A stretch of 33,053 bases of DNA, from positions 1 to 33,053 of the forward strand of contig JAUQPU010000010.1 of NCBI GenBank assembly GCA_030550235.1. The letters are read 5' to 3'. The notes under the pieces were generated by a model. The model was not told the DNA's origin and ran no database searches. It saw only the letters and a program-made list of their open reading frames with translations. The DNA comes from Thermoproteota archaeon (GTDB taxonomy: Archaea > Thermoproteota > Nitrososphaeria_A > Caldarchaeales > Calditenuaceae). Below are positions 8,912-16,006 of the stretch, piece by piece. The position numbers were made by a program, and so were the translations under genes. The number at the start of each line of letters is the position of its first letter. The first letter of the stretch is position 1.

Positions 8912-10297
8912 TCAGAGCATCGTCCCAGGATTCAGGATATTATTGGGGTCGAACAGCTCTTTTAGTCTCCTCATTATTTCAAGGGCCTCGTGGTGCTGCT
9001 CCCGCATAAACTCCTTCTTCTCTACGCCAACTCCGTGCTCGGCTGATAATGCCCCACCAACCTCAATCGCGTATCTAGTGAGCTCTGCATTAGCCTTCAG
9101 GGCCCTCTCCCACTCGTCTCTATTCCTCCTGTCAGTTAACCAGTTAGCGTGTATGTTCCCATCGCCTAGGTGCCCCATCACGCCAACCCTAACCTCATAC
9201 TTCCTAGCGAGTTCGTAGGCCTTGTTCACTCCGTCGAGGAGCCGTGAAAGCGGGACGATTATGTCTCCTATGATAGGCGACCTGCAAGCCTTCAGGATAG
9301 ATGGATAGGCTCCTCTCCTAGCCTCCCATATCCTCTCAGCCTCCTCCTCGTTCTTGGGGATGATGAGGTCGGCGGCACCGCCCTCCCTGAGCAGGCTGAC
9401 CGCGTCCGCAACCTCCTCCTCAAGCCCAGCTCTTGAGTAGCTGTGGAACTCGAGGATTATCATGCACTCATAGTCGGGCAGGTTCAGGCCCGACCACTCT
9501 GATATGAGCCTCAGATGTGTCCTGTCGATGAACTCTATTGCGGCGGGCTCTATCCCCGAAAGTCTAATCCTTCCTATACATTTTACACCATCCTCGATCG
9601 AGTTGAAGTAGGCTGCTATTGTTTTACGGTTCCTCGGCAAAGTGCGGAGTTTGAGTGTCGCCTCAGTAATAACCCCTAGAGTCCCCTCAGACCCTACGAG
9701 CATCCTTGCCAAGTCATACCCTATCGAGTACTTGAAGACCCTCGAGCCTAGGTGGAGGTCTAAGCCTACTGGGAAGACAACCCGGAGAGCGAGTACATAG
9801 TCTCTGGTGGCGCCGTATCTCACTGCCTTGAGCCCTGAGGCGTTGTTGGCGATCATGCCGCCGATGGTACATGACTTCCCACTCGCAGGGTCAGGTGGGA
9901 AGAAGAGGCCTAGGGGCTCAAGCTCCCTGTTGAGCTGGTCATAGATTACGCCTGCCTCCACATCGACCTGCATGTCTAGCTGTCTGACCTCGAGTATTTT
10001 GCTCATCTTCATCATGTTCATTACTATGCCGCCTAGCCTGGGGGTGCAGGCGCCCGCGAGCCCCGTCCCCCCACCCCTCACAGTGACGGGTATCCGCCTC
10101 TCCGAGGCATATCTCAGAATCTCCAAGACCTCTAAGCTGCTCTCGGGCCAGACAACAGCCTCCGGAAGCACCGGCTCTCCTGGGAAGGCGTCTAAAGCAT
10201 TGGTTACTAGGTCGTATTCCTCGCTGGATACATCTGATGGGCCTACGATTGTTGCGAGGGTCTTAAGGTCTTCTGGCCTGACCCTGTTATACTCCAT
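8912..10297 (-). CDS. FAD-binding oxidase/dehydrogenase of the GlcD / D-lactate dehydrogenase type
   Basis: A flavoprotein that oxidises a 2-hydroxy acid (D-lactate, glycolate, D-2-hydroxyglutarate or a sugar acid are the usual family substrates). The N-terminal PCMH-type FAD domain contains VRGGGTGLAGACTP and the FPPDPAS/NNASG binding loops. The C-terminal substrate domain ends with GHLGDGNIHANW, SAEHGVGVEKKEFM and LFDPNNILNPG, all typical. It has no C-terminal iron-sulfur (CCG) extension, so a separate electron acceptor is needed. I chose the ATG at 10297 rather than the in-frame TTG at 10312: a clear GGAGG (10306-10310) sits 8 bases before the ATG and overlaps the TTG. Convergent with the aldo/keto reductase, 18 bases apart. 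Confidence 0.92.
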   Translation of the reverse strand: MEYNRVRPEDLKTLATIVGPSDVSSEEYDLVTNALDAFPGEPVLPEAVVWPESSLEVLEILRYASERRIPVTVRGGGTGLAGACTPRLGGIVMNMMKMSKILEVRQLDMQVDVEAGVIYDQLNRELEPLGLFFPPDPASGKSCTIGGMIANNASGLKAVRYGATRDYVLALRVVFPVGLDLHLGSRVFKYSIGYDLARMLVGSEGTLGVITEATLKLRTLPRNRKTIAAYFNSIEDGVKCIGRIRLSGIEPAAIEFIDRTHLRLISEWSGLNLPDYECMIILEFHSYSRAGLEEEVADAVSLLREGGAADLIIPKNEEEAERIWEARRGAYPSILKACRSPIIGDIIVPLSRLLDGVNKAYELARKYEVRVGVMGHLGDGNIHANWLTDRRNRDEWERALKANAELTRYAIEVGGALSAEHGVGVEKKEFMREQHHEALEIMRRLKELFDPNNILNPGTML

Positions 10298-10345
10298 CAG
10301 CACAGCCTCCAAGAGTTACTGGCTAAGGCCGATACTTATATGAGG

Positions 10346-10747
10346 CTAGCCGGTGTGCCACTTCTCCTCTATCGCTTTCCTGAGATCCTTTGTCTCCCCC
10401 TCTCTATGGACCATCAATTTCGTCTCCACCTGGACCCTGAGGCCGAGCCTTCTGAACAACATCAGCAGGTCCCCGGCGTCTATCGGCTCCTCAATCCTGC
10501 CTTCCCTCAGGGCCTTGAGGAGGGCTGCCGAGACCTTTCTTACAAGCTCAGGGTTCTCTGTGTACGCTGATGCTAAGACCTCATCTCCCCTCTCTGAGAC
10601 GTGTTCCTTAAGCTCCTCCACAGGGTCGGGCTCGGTGGCAGGCTTCACGTCCTGCTCAGCACCCTCCTTGGCCCTTGCCATCTGAGCCATCCGCATCATC
10701 ATCTTTCTCATCTTGATGAGTTTGAGGGTGATGTCCTCGTCCTCCAT
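10346..10747 (-). CDS. Small basic/charged protein, distantly PDCD5 (TFAR19)-like, downstream of priL
   Basis: A 133-residue protein. It opens with a Met/Lys-rich helix (KLIKMRKMMMRMAQMARAK), has a Pro/Glu linker (about 30-45), then a helical region with NPELVRKVSAALLKALREG followed by EPIDAGDLLMLFRRLGL and a basic beta-like tail. This order (basic N-terminal helix, then PEL..V...L...G.I....D..L..) resembles the archaeal/eukaryotic PDCD5 DNA-binding family, but similarity is weak and the C-terminal part (VQVETKLMVHREGE) is not typical. It begins 12 bases after the primase large subunit stop, so the two are probably cotranscribed, which fits a DNA-replication-linked role. If not PDCD5-like, it is an unassigned archaeal conserved protein. 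Confidence 0.6.
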   Translation of the reverse strand: MEDEDITLKLIKMRKMMMRMAQMARAKEGAEQDVKPATEPDPVEELKEHVSERGDEVLASAYTENPELVRKVSAALLKALREGRIEEPIDAGDLLMLFRRLGLRVQVETKLMVHREGETKDLRKAIEEKWHTG

Positions 10748-10759
10748 GTCTATTCTCTC

Positions 10760-11902
10760 TTAGGTGGATGTGGCTAAAAAACCTCCTCCACTATCCCGCT
10801 TTTCTTCTTCGTCATTTCGCCCTTCTATCTTTTTTCTCTGGGCCGCGCGTCTTGCTTCTCGGCGGTAGTATTGTATTGGGTTCTTGATGCCCGGGCAGAG
10901 TCGTCCCTCCTCGACGCAGAGGCCGTGGGTCTTCATTGTGCTGCAGGAGGGTGGGGTGTATTTGACCCTGCTCCCCTTCTGTCCCGCTATGTGTTCGGTC
11001 TGGTATCGCGCTATCTTCTCGTTAAAGTCGCTTCTCTGGGAGTACATGGCTATGACCTGTTCTTGTGTATAGCCTGCCGTTAGCATGAAGGCTGCTAGCG
11101 CGAAGTTGGCGAAGTGGCCGACGCTTAGGCCTGCGAGGAGCTCCTTCTTTATCTTGGCCATGCAGGGGGGCCAGTACTCTTCGCTAACCTGCCCCGCCTC
11201 CACCTCGAAGCTCCTCTTCTCAGCGAGCATCTCCCTAATCCTCTTGGCGACAGCTGTGAGTGAGTCGGGGAGCGGGGTCCCACGCGCATCTTCATACCGG
11301 CTTAGAATCCGCTTCTGAATTGCCTCAACCGCGATCCTCGCAAGCTCCTTTGGAGTCACATAGACCCAACCCCCCCTAACTACTCTATTTACCAGCTTCC
11401 ACTCGAGAGAGTCTATCCTGGAAGTTAGTGTGAGATAGTGTGGGGCCCAGACCTTGTAGGCTCCGAGCCCGGATTCGCCTGGTGGTGAGGGCTCGACCTT
11501 GATGCCTAGCTCGGCTCTGAGCAGCTCAGCCACAATCTCCGGCTCCTCCTCCTCGAGAAACCTGCCACACCTAAGCGACTCCGCCAGGGCCCACCGCCTG
11601 GCTAACCAGCCATCGCCGATAGACGCCACAAACAGGAGGGCTATGGCGAAGCTGAGAACCTCAACCTCCTCATCTGGGTATAGGCCGATCTCGGCGTCCT
11701 CCCCCATCTTTAAAGCCTCAACAACTCGCTCATAGGCTCGCTCCACATCCCGCCCGAACCTTCCCGAGCCCAGCTCATCCAGCGCGATCCCTCTTCTCGA
11801 GAGGTAGTCTCTGGCTGCGGCTATGAATGGGTATTTGGCCAGCATCCTCTCGGAGCGGAGCATCGACAAGGGAGTGGCTACACCCTGCCACCATGAATGC
11901 AT
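10760..11902 (-). CDS. priL: DNA primase large subunit (PriL)
   Basis: A 380-residue large subunit of the archaeal/eukaryotic primase, which with PriS synthesises replication primers. The C-terminal domain carries the four cysteines that bind a [4Fe-4S] cluster: C247 (YWPPCMAKI), C320 (PPSCSTMKTHG), C329 and C336 (GRLCPGI). The region GHFANFALAAFMLTAGYTQEQV is a typical core segment. No PriS gene is present here. The start is uncertain: ATG 11902 gives 13 extra residues before M14 (ATG 11863), where the family pattern (LAKYPFI) begins soon after. A TATA-like ATATTTATG on the minus strand lies only about 13 bases upstream of 11902, which favours the shorter form. It is divergent from the coiled-coil protein gene at 12024 and followed by the PDCD5-like gene. 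Confidence 0.93.
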   Translation of the reverse strand: MHSWWQGVATPLSMLRSERMLAKYPFIAAARDYLSRRGIALDELGSGRFGRDVERAYERVVEALKMGEDAEIGLYPDEEVEVLSFAIALLFVASIGDGWLARRWALAESLRCGRFLEEEEPEIVAELLRAELGIKVEPSPPGESGLGAYKVWAPHYLTLTSRIDSLEWKLVNRVVRGGWVYVTPKELARIAVEAIQKRILSRYEDARGTPLPDSLTAVAKRIREMLAEKRSFEVEAGQVSEEYWPPCMAKIKKELLAGLSVGHFANFALAAFMLTAGYTQEQVIAMYSQRSDFNEKIARYQTEHIAGQKGSRVKYTPPSCSTMKTHGLCVEEGRLCPGIKNPIQYYRREARRAAQRKKIEGRNDEEEKRDSGGGFLATST

Positions 11903-11959
11903 GGAGATTGCATAAATATGATTGCCTCGACGCCACCCTTGGAGTATTATCTTTCGGCG

Positions 11960-11998
11960 AGGTCTGGATAAACATTTTTAGACCCCGCCCAGGTCTGG
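11960..11998. promoter_or_regulatory. Repeated AGGTCTGG elements around a TATA-like core
   Basis: AGGTCTGG occurs at 11960-11967 and 11991-11998. GGTCT (11961-11965) also pairs with AGACC (11980-11984) as an inverted repeat around ATAAACATTTTT, a TATA-like stretch. The position between the divergent priL and 12024 genes, and the distance of about 50 bases to the ATG at 12024, suit a promoter with regulator sites. No regulator is known. Confidence 0.35.
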
Positions 11999-12023
11999 AG
12001 GCTTAAGGGTAGCTAGAGGAGGG

Positions 12024-12716
12024 ATGGGCTATCTGGCGCCGCTGGACCGGATAATTGGTCATTTCTGCAGCGAGGGCTACTCGGTCTCGGTGGTTGATGG
12101 GGTTCTCTGGCTGAGGCGGGATGGCTCTAGCGGCGCTGTCTGGATTGTTCCAGCAGATGGTGGCCTAGATGAGATACTGTGGGCGGTGATGGGTGCGACC
12201 GAGTACTCCAACAGGTTCGGAGCCTCCTATGTTGCCCTACCCAACCAGCTGGCCAAGAAGATAGATGAGAGCCACTTCTGGACATATGGCATAGGCCTAA
12301 TCATATATGATGGAGAGGTGGTGAGAGAGGTTCTCAGGCCACGCCCACGGGCCGACCTGAATAAACAACCCACCACCCCCGCTACACACGATGAAGATGA
12401 GCAAAGAATGCGAGGGGATGAAAGAGCACTCGACAAGACTTTACTCGAGGAGCTGCTGAGGAGGGTTGAGAGGATTGAACTAGAGATTACGAGGATTGAC
12501 GAGCTTGAACTTTTGGAGTCCAGGCTCGAGACTCTAGAGAGAAGGCTACGAGAGGAGAGTAGTCCGCATAGAGATAGACCTCCAATGGCTGTGACGCCGT
12601 CCACGCCCCAACAGGTGAGGGTGTCATCTAAAGCAGGCCGCGGTAGGCCGGATGACCAGCTCCCATCCTACCTGAGGGATAATCCCTGGATAGAGGTGCT
12701 GGCGGCTAAGAGATAG
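12024..12716 (+). CDS. Hypothetical protein: alpha/beta N-terminal domain, coiled coil, conserved-looking C-terminal tail
   Basis: A 230-residue protein, unrecognised. Residues 5-105 look like a compact alpha/beta domain (LDRIIGHFCSEGYSVSVVDG, then WIVPADGG, YVALPN, GIGLIIYDGEVVREVLRPRP); the pattern recalls small restriction-endonuclease-like domains, but I cannot identify catalytic residues, so this is a guess. Residues 106-135 are a polar linker, 136-176 a strong charged coiled coil (EELLRRVERIELEITRI and on), 177-212 a disordered Pro/Ser/Arg linker, and 213-226 a tail reading LPSYLRDNPWIEVL. The well-formed hydrophobic tail after a flexible linker suggests a partner-binding peptide. The ATG at 12024 follows GAGGAGGG, an excellent Shine-Dalgarno. 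Divergent from priL; ends a few bases before the convergent glyA gene. Confidence 0.8.
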   Translation: MGYLAPLDRIIGHFCSEGYSVSVVDGVLWLRRDGSSGAVWIVPADGGLDEILWAVMGATEYSNRFGASYVALPNQLAKKIDESHFWTYGIGLIIYDGEVVREVLRPRPRADLNKQPTTPATHDEDEQRMRGDERALDKTLLEELLRRVERIELEITRIDELELLESRLETLERRLREESSPHRDRPPMAVTPSTPQQVRVSSKAGRGRPDDQLPSYLRDNPWIEVLAAKR

Positions 12717-12727
12717 AGAGAAGAGAC

Positions 12728-14071
12728 CTATCTTATCTCTATGTACTGGTAGGCCTCTGTCAGGTTGCTGAAGGCGTAGTGGACCTTGTTGTATTCCTTC
12801 CTGAATTCGGCTACTTCTCCCCTAACCCTCTTTGGATCCTCACCCTTAACGATCACCCTGGCGATGAAGCGCGCAATCTCTTTCATCTCGCTTGGCCCCA
12901 TCCCGAGCCTCGTGACCTCCTGCACACCAATCCTGATGCCGCTTGGATTCCTGTAGTCGGTCTTCAACTCGTAGTCCTTTGGTATGAGATTTCTGTTCAG
13001 CACAATCCCAGCCTCCTCCAGCTTAACCTCAGCATCCCTACCACCCATGAACCTGCTCACGTCTATCAATAGCTGGTGGGACTCTGTGTATCCGAGGTTC
13101 GAGTAGAGCGGTGTTAGCCCCTCCTCGTGTAGGGCCTCTGCCAGAGCCTTGGCGTTTCTAACTATGGCGCGTGCATAGTCGTGGTAGAATGATAGGGCCT
13201 CTGCGAGCGCTATTGTGACGCCTGCGACCGCGTGGAGGTGGTGGTTGCTGTGAAGGGGAGGGAACATCACGCTCTTAAGACCCTCGGCGTATTTCTCATT
13301 GCTGACAACCATTCCATGCTGCGGCCCGGCGAGGGTTTTATGCGTGCTCATAGTCATCACGTCTGCACCCTCAGCCAGCGGCTGCTGAAAGACCCCGCCA
13401 GCTATCAGCCCCGCTACATGCGCGGCATCATAGACCACAGCCGCCCCGTATTCTGATGCAAGCTGCGCAACCTCCTTAACCGGGTGGGGGAACAAGAATA
13501 CGCTTGCGCCGAGCATGAATATCTTGGGCTTGGCCACGCCCTCCTTCTCAAGCCTTCTACGGGTCCCTTCCACGTCTATATTGAACCGCTCATAGTCAAA
13601 CTCGTATCTAACGATCTCGAGCCCCCTAACCTTTCCGGCAGTGCCATTCCAAGATTTTTTGCCATGGCTTATGTGGCCGCCGTGTGGCACTGCTAGAGCC
13701 ACCATGATATCTCCCGGCTCGGCTAGGGCTGTGTAGGCAGCCAAATTAGCGACAACCCCTGAGATCGGCCTCAAATCGGCGAAAGACCCGCGGAAGATCT
13801 TCTTCGCAAGCTCAACACCCATTAGCTCCACCTCGTCTATCCATCTACAGCCTGCGTAGAGCCTCTCACCCGGATAACCCTCAGCATATCTGTTCCCGAA
13901 GTCGCTGGCTAGAGCCTCCCTAACCGCGGGACTCGGCACATTCTCGCTGGCAACCAGAGGGATGGCGCTACGGAAGAATTCGTGATGCTTCCTCAGGCAC
14001 TCTAAGACCCTCCTAAAATACGTGTAGCCCTCCTCCATACTCTCCCTAGACTGCAGCTCCGACTCCCTCAT
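12728..14071 (-). CDS. glyA: Serine hydroxymethyltransferase
   Basis: A PLP enzyme that interconverts serine and glycine with a tetrahydropterin one-carbon carrier; it supplies one-carbon units in the cytosol. Family motifs: PLVASENVPSP, NRYAEGYPGERLYAGC, the substrate/PLP segment VVYDAAHVAGLIAGG, and the PLP lysine in MTMSTHKTLAGPQHG (Lys 245 from this start). The reading frame could begin at ATG 14131, adding 20 residues unlike the family N-terminus. I chose ATG 14071 because a TATA-like CTTAAATAATG on the minus strand is centred about 25 bases upstream, predicting a leaderless mRNA starting at that codon. This gives 447 residues, slightly longer than most archaeal GlyA proteins. An internal ATG at 14038, preceded by TAGGGAGAGT, is also possible. 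Divergent from the cobalamin adenosyltransferase. Confidence 0.94.
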   Translation of the reverse strand: MRESELQSRESMEEGYTYFRRVLECLRKHHEFFRSAIPLVASENVPSPAVREALASDFGNRYAEGYPGERLYAGCRWIDEVELMGVELAKKIFRGSFADLRPISGVVANLAAYTALAEPGDIMVALAVPHGGHISHGKKSWNGTAGKVRGLEIVRYEFDYERFNIDVEGTRRRLEKEGVAKPKIFMLGASVFLFPHPVKEVAQLASEYGAAVVYDAAHVAGLIAGGVFQQPLAEGADVMTMSTHKTLAGPQHGMVVSNEKYAEGLKSVMFPPLHSNHHLHAVAGVTIALAEALSFYHDYARAIVRNAKALAEALHEEGLTPLYSNLGYTESHQLLIDVSRFMGGRDAEVKLEEAGIVLNRNLIPKDYELKTDYRNPSGIRIGVQEVTRLGMGPSEMKEIARFIARVIVKGEDPKRVRGEVAEFRKEYNKVHYAFSNLTEAYQYIEIR

Positions 14072-14090
14072 TAGGAGAATGAGTCGAGGC

Positions 14091-14116
14091 CCATTATTTA
14101 AGGCTCTTATATCATC
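14091..14116. promoter_or_regulatory. Divergent glyA / cobalamin adenosyltransferase promoter region
   Basis: Two TATA-like elements sit back to back: minus-strand CTTAAATAATG (about 14092-14103) lies about 25 bases before glyA ATG 14071, and plus-strand TCTTATATC (about 14105-14114) lies about 28 bases before the GTG at 14140. Both predict leaderless transcripts. Assignment is from spacing alone. Confidence 0.45.
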
Positions 14117-14139
14117 TATACACCATCTCATTTCCAGAG

Positions 14140-14706
14140 GTGCGAGGCTGCTTGGGCAGGTATGGGCGTGGAGATAGTGGTGAGACAGACCTCTTCGGTG
14201 GCGGGAGAGTTCTTAAGAGCGACCTGAGGGTTGAGTGCTACGGCGAGGTTGACGAGCTCTCATCGGTTATCGGCCTCTGCAGGGCATTGTTAGGTGGGAA
14301 ACACTTTGATGTTGACCAGGTTCTGCATGGTGTTCAGGAGACCCTGTTCAGAGTAGCGGCGGAGCTGGCCGCTGAAGACCCGGCTAAACTCGGCCTAGAG
14401 CTCATCGGTGAGAAGGACATATCTGCACTTGACGAGCATGTCGCGAAGATAGAGGCTAGGCTTCCACAGCTAAGACACTTCATCTACCCTGGGGGCTCAC
14501 TCCCCGGCAGCATGCTCCATGTGGCGAGGGCTGTCGCGCGTAGGGTTGAGAGAAAGGTCGTAGGGCTGAGCACGAGGGAGAGTATCAACCCTAACATCCT
14601 CCGCTACCTCAACAGGCTCTCAACACTCCTCTTCGCCCTGGCCAGGTATGTGAACACGTTGGAGGGTGTGTCAGAGGATACCTGGCCTGGAAGGGGTATA
14701 CACTAG
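14140..14706 (+). CDS. Cob(I)alamin adenosyltransferase, PduO/MMAB type
   Basis: A 188-residue enzyme that transfers the adenosyl group of ATP to cob(I)alamin, making the coenzyme for adenosylcobalamin mutases and reductases. The N-terminal ATP loop reads RYGRGDSGETDLFGGGRV, followed by RVECYGEVDELSSVIGLCRAL. The later family signatures are FIYPGGSLPGSMLHVARAVARRVERK and LRYLNRLSTLLFALARYVN. The start is ambiguous: GTG 14140 fits a leaderless mRNA from the TATA-like element near 14110, while TTG 14152 has GAGG four bases upstream. The stop codon overlaps that of the convergent DUF3786 gene. No B12-dependent enzyme is in the window. Confidence 0.93.
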   Translation: MRGCLGRYGRGDSGETDLFGGGRVLKSDLRVECYGEVDELSSVIGLCRALLGGKHFDVDQVLHGVQETLFRVAAELAAEDPAKLGLELIGEKDISALDEHVAKIEARLPQLRHFIYPGGSLPGSMLHVARAVARRVERKVVGLSTRESINPNILRYLNRLSTLLFALARYVNTLEGVSEDTWPGRGIH

Positions 14707-15335
14707 GTCGACTTACCCCCCCTCTTCCTCACCTTGATGAGCTCCGAGACTAGGTACTCGGCCGAGTCAACCGCCTCCTCAGCGGTGTAGATGCCAAGGA
14801 ATGAGGAGCTGAACATTATATTGGCTGTAGGCTGCCTATAGATTCTCTCATCACCGACCCAAAGCTGGAGTAGAAGCCTAATCATTGGGAATAGGCTGAA
14901 AGAGTAGCTGAGGCCGCCGAACCTTTCCTTCTCACCGTCAATCGCCCTACAGGTCGCGTCGAACCCTACCGGGTCATAGCCGAAGTTCTCAATGAGTGGC
15001 CTGAAGGCCCTCCTCATCAAGTCGCCAACATATGACTGGCCTTCTGGGAACTTTTCCAGTGGAACCCACTCCCCCAACCTACCTCCCTGAAATTTGGCCA
15101 AGTATTTTATGAGTAGGTGGGCCAGCTTGGGCTGGGAGGGTTTATGCGTTACAGCATCTGATACGGTTCCTGACGCCAAGTCCAGGACGAAGGAGCCGTT
15201 TAGGACGTTTACAAGAAACCTCTCACCCTTCCCCTCCTTCGGTGGAAGATGCACCACGTGGCAGACCTTAACCACCTGCTCCGGAGGCCTCTGCTTTAAC
15301 TCGGCTAGGAGGGTGTCCAACTCCTTCCCTTGCAT
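14703..15335 (-). CDS. DUF3786-family protein
   Basis: A 210-residue soluble protein matching the DUF3786 pattern: a DLASG/SDAVT segment, a helix reading KLAHLLIKYL, then GEWVPLEKFPEGQSYVGDLMRRAFRPLIENFG, a central PMIRLLLQLWVGDE and the C-terminal IMFSSSFLGIYTAEEAVD. The biochemical role of DUF3786 is not established. I recall family members near or fused to iron-sulfur and corrinoid-related proteins in anaerobes, and here it sits tail-to-tail with a cobalamin adenosyltransferase, so a corrinoid link is possible but weak. ATG 15335 has a TATA-like ATTAATTTATG on the minus strand about 25 bases upstream, predicting a leaderless mRNA. Confidence 0.85.
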   Translation of the reverse strand: MQGKELDTLLAELKQRPPEQVVKVCHVVHLPPKEGKGERFLVNVLNGSFVLDLASGTVSDAVTHKPSQPKLAHLLIKYLAKFQGGRLGEWVPLEKFPEGQSYVGDLMRRAFRPLIENFGYDPVGFDATCRAIDGEKERFGGLSYSFSLFPMIRLLLQLWVGDERIYRQPTANIMFSSSFLGIYTAEEAVDSAEYLVSELIKVRKRGGKST

Positions 15336-15406
15336 AAATCATGGATTCTAGCCTACATAAATTAATTTTAGCCGTCTAACCAGACCGCCTATTTAGCTGC
15401 GCCCCT

Positions 15407-15928
15407 TCAGTCATGATGCATGTGTTCCTCCATTGTAGTGGTCTCGGTGGTCTCTAGGGTTTGCTCCTTCGCCTCGAAGTCCACGGTGGAGCCGCTGCTT
15501 AAAACCAGTCTAACCTTAATGGTGTGAACATTCTCGGGAATCCGCTGCGTCAGCATTACATGGTATCCATCACCCTCTACGCCTAGTGCTCTAACCTCGC
15601 CACGAGGCGGAATACAGATCTTCTCAACCATCTCCATCTTAGCTACATTATCCTCTATGACCGTCCGGTGAAGCTCAGCCCTAATCCCCACTGGCTCAAG
15701 AACCTCCACACCCACAATACAGGCCTCAGAGAGGCCATGATTATGCACTAGGAAGAAGACGCCTCCACCCATCGAGCTTCTCCTAAAGAATGCACCGTGA
15801 ACCTCCACTTCCTCACTAACTTGCAACGATGACAAGAGAAAGAAAACACCAGCCACAACGCCGATAATTGCCAGCGAGGCGGCAACCAGCACTAGCCTGC
15901 TGAGACCTGACGAGCGATGGGTTGACAT
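15407..15928 (-). CDS. Membrane-anchored PCu(A)C-type copper chaperone-like protein
   Basis: A 173-residue protein with an N-terminal membrane anchor (about 11-33) and an outside domain of the PCu(A)C (DUF461) fold. The copper motif H-X10-M...H-X-M is visible as H87-X10-M98 and H123-V-M125, with surrounding family text AELHRTVIEDN, KMEMVEKICIPPRG and GYHVML. PCu(A)C proteins bind Cu(I) and help load the CuA site of cytochrome oxidase. After a Glu/Thr linker the protein ends in EEHMHHD, a possible extra metal site. I chose ATG 15928 over the in-frame TTG at 15940. Extra cysteines C70 and C105 are not part of the usual motif. Divergent from the DUF1464 gene across a shared AT-rich promoter. No terminal oxidase gene is in the window. 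Confidence 0.82.
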   Translation of the reverse strand: MSTHRSSGLSRLVLVAASLAIIGVVAGVFFLLSSLQVSEEVEVHGAFFRRSSMGGGVFFLVHNHGLSEACIVGVEVLEPVGIRAELHRTVIEDNVAKMEMVEKICIPPRGEVRALGVEGDGYHVMLTQRIPENVHTIKVRLVLSSGSTVDFEAKEQTLETTETTTMEEHMHHD

Positions 15929-15967
15929 TCTGGTGCACAATAACGACTCAACGCTATTGCCAAATCC

Positions 15968-15987
15968 CGCTATATATATTAAATTAA
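15968..15987. promoter_or_regulatory. Shared bidirectional TATA element
   Basis: The run TATATATATTAAATTAAT is near-palindromic and lies between divergent genes. It is about 27-35 bases from GTG 16007/ATG 16013 on the plus side and about 45-50 bases from ATG 15928 on the minus side. It predicts a leaderless plus transcript and a minus transcript with a leader of about 20 bases. Confidence 0.45.
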
Positions 15988-16006
15988 TGTGCTAGACGCT
16001 TAATCT

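Noticed and set aside
10297-10312. TTG 10312 as the FAD-oxidase start
   Set aside because: The GGAGG Shine-Dalgarno overlaps this region and is ideally placed for the ATG at 10297.
14071-14131. 20-residue N-terminal extension of glyA
   Set aside because: It is unlike GlyA N-termini and lies upstream of the transcription start predicted from the TATA-like box.
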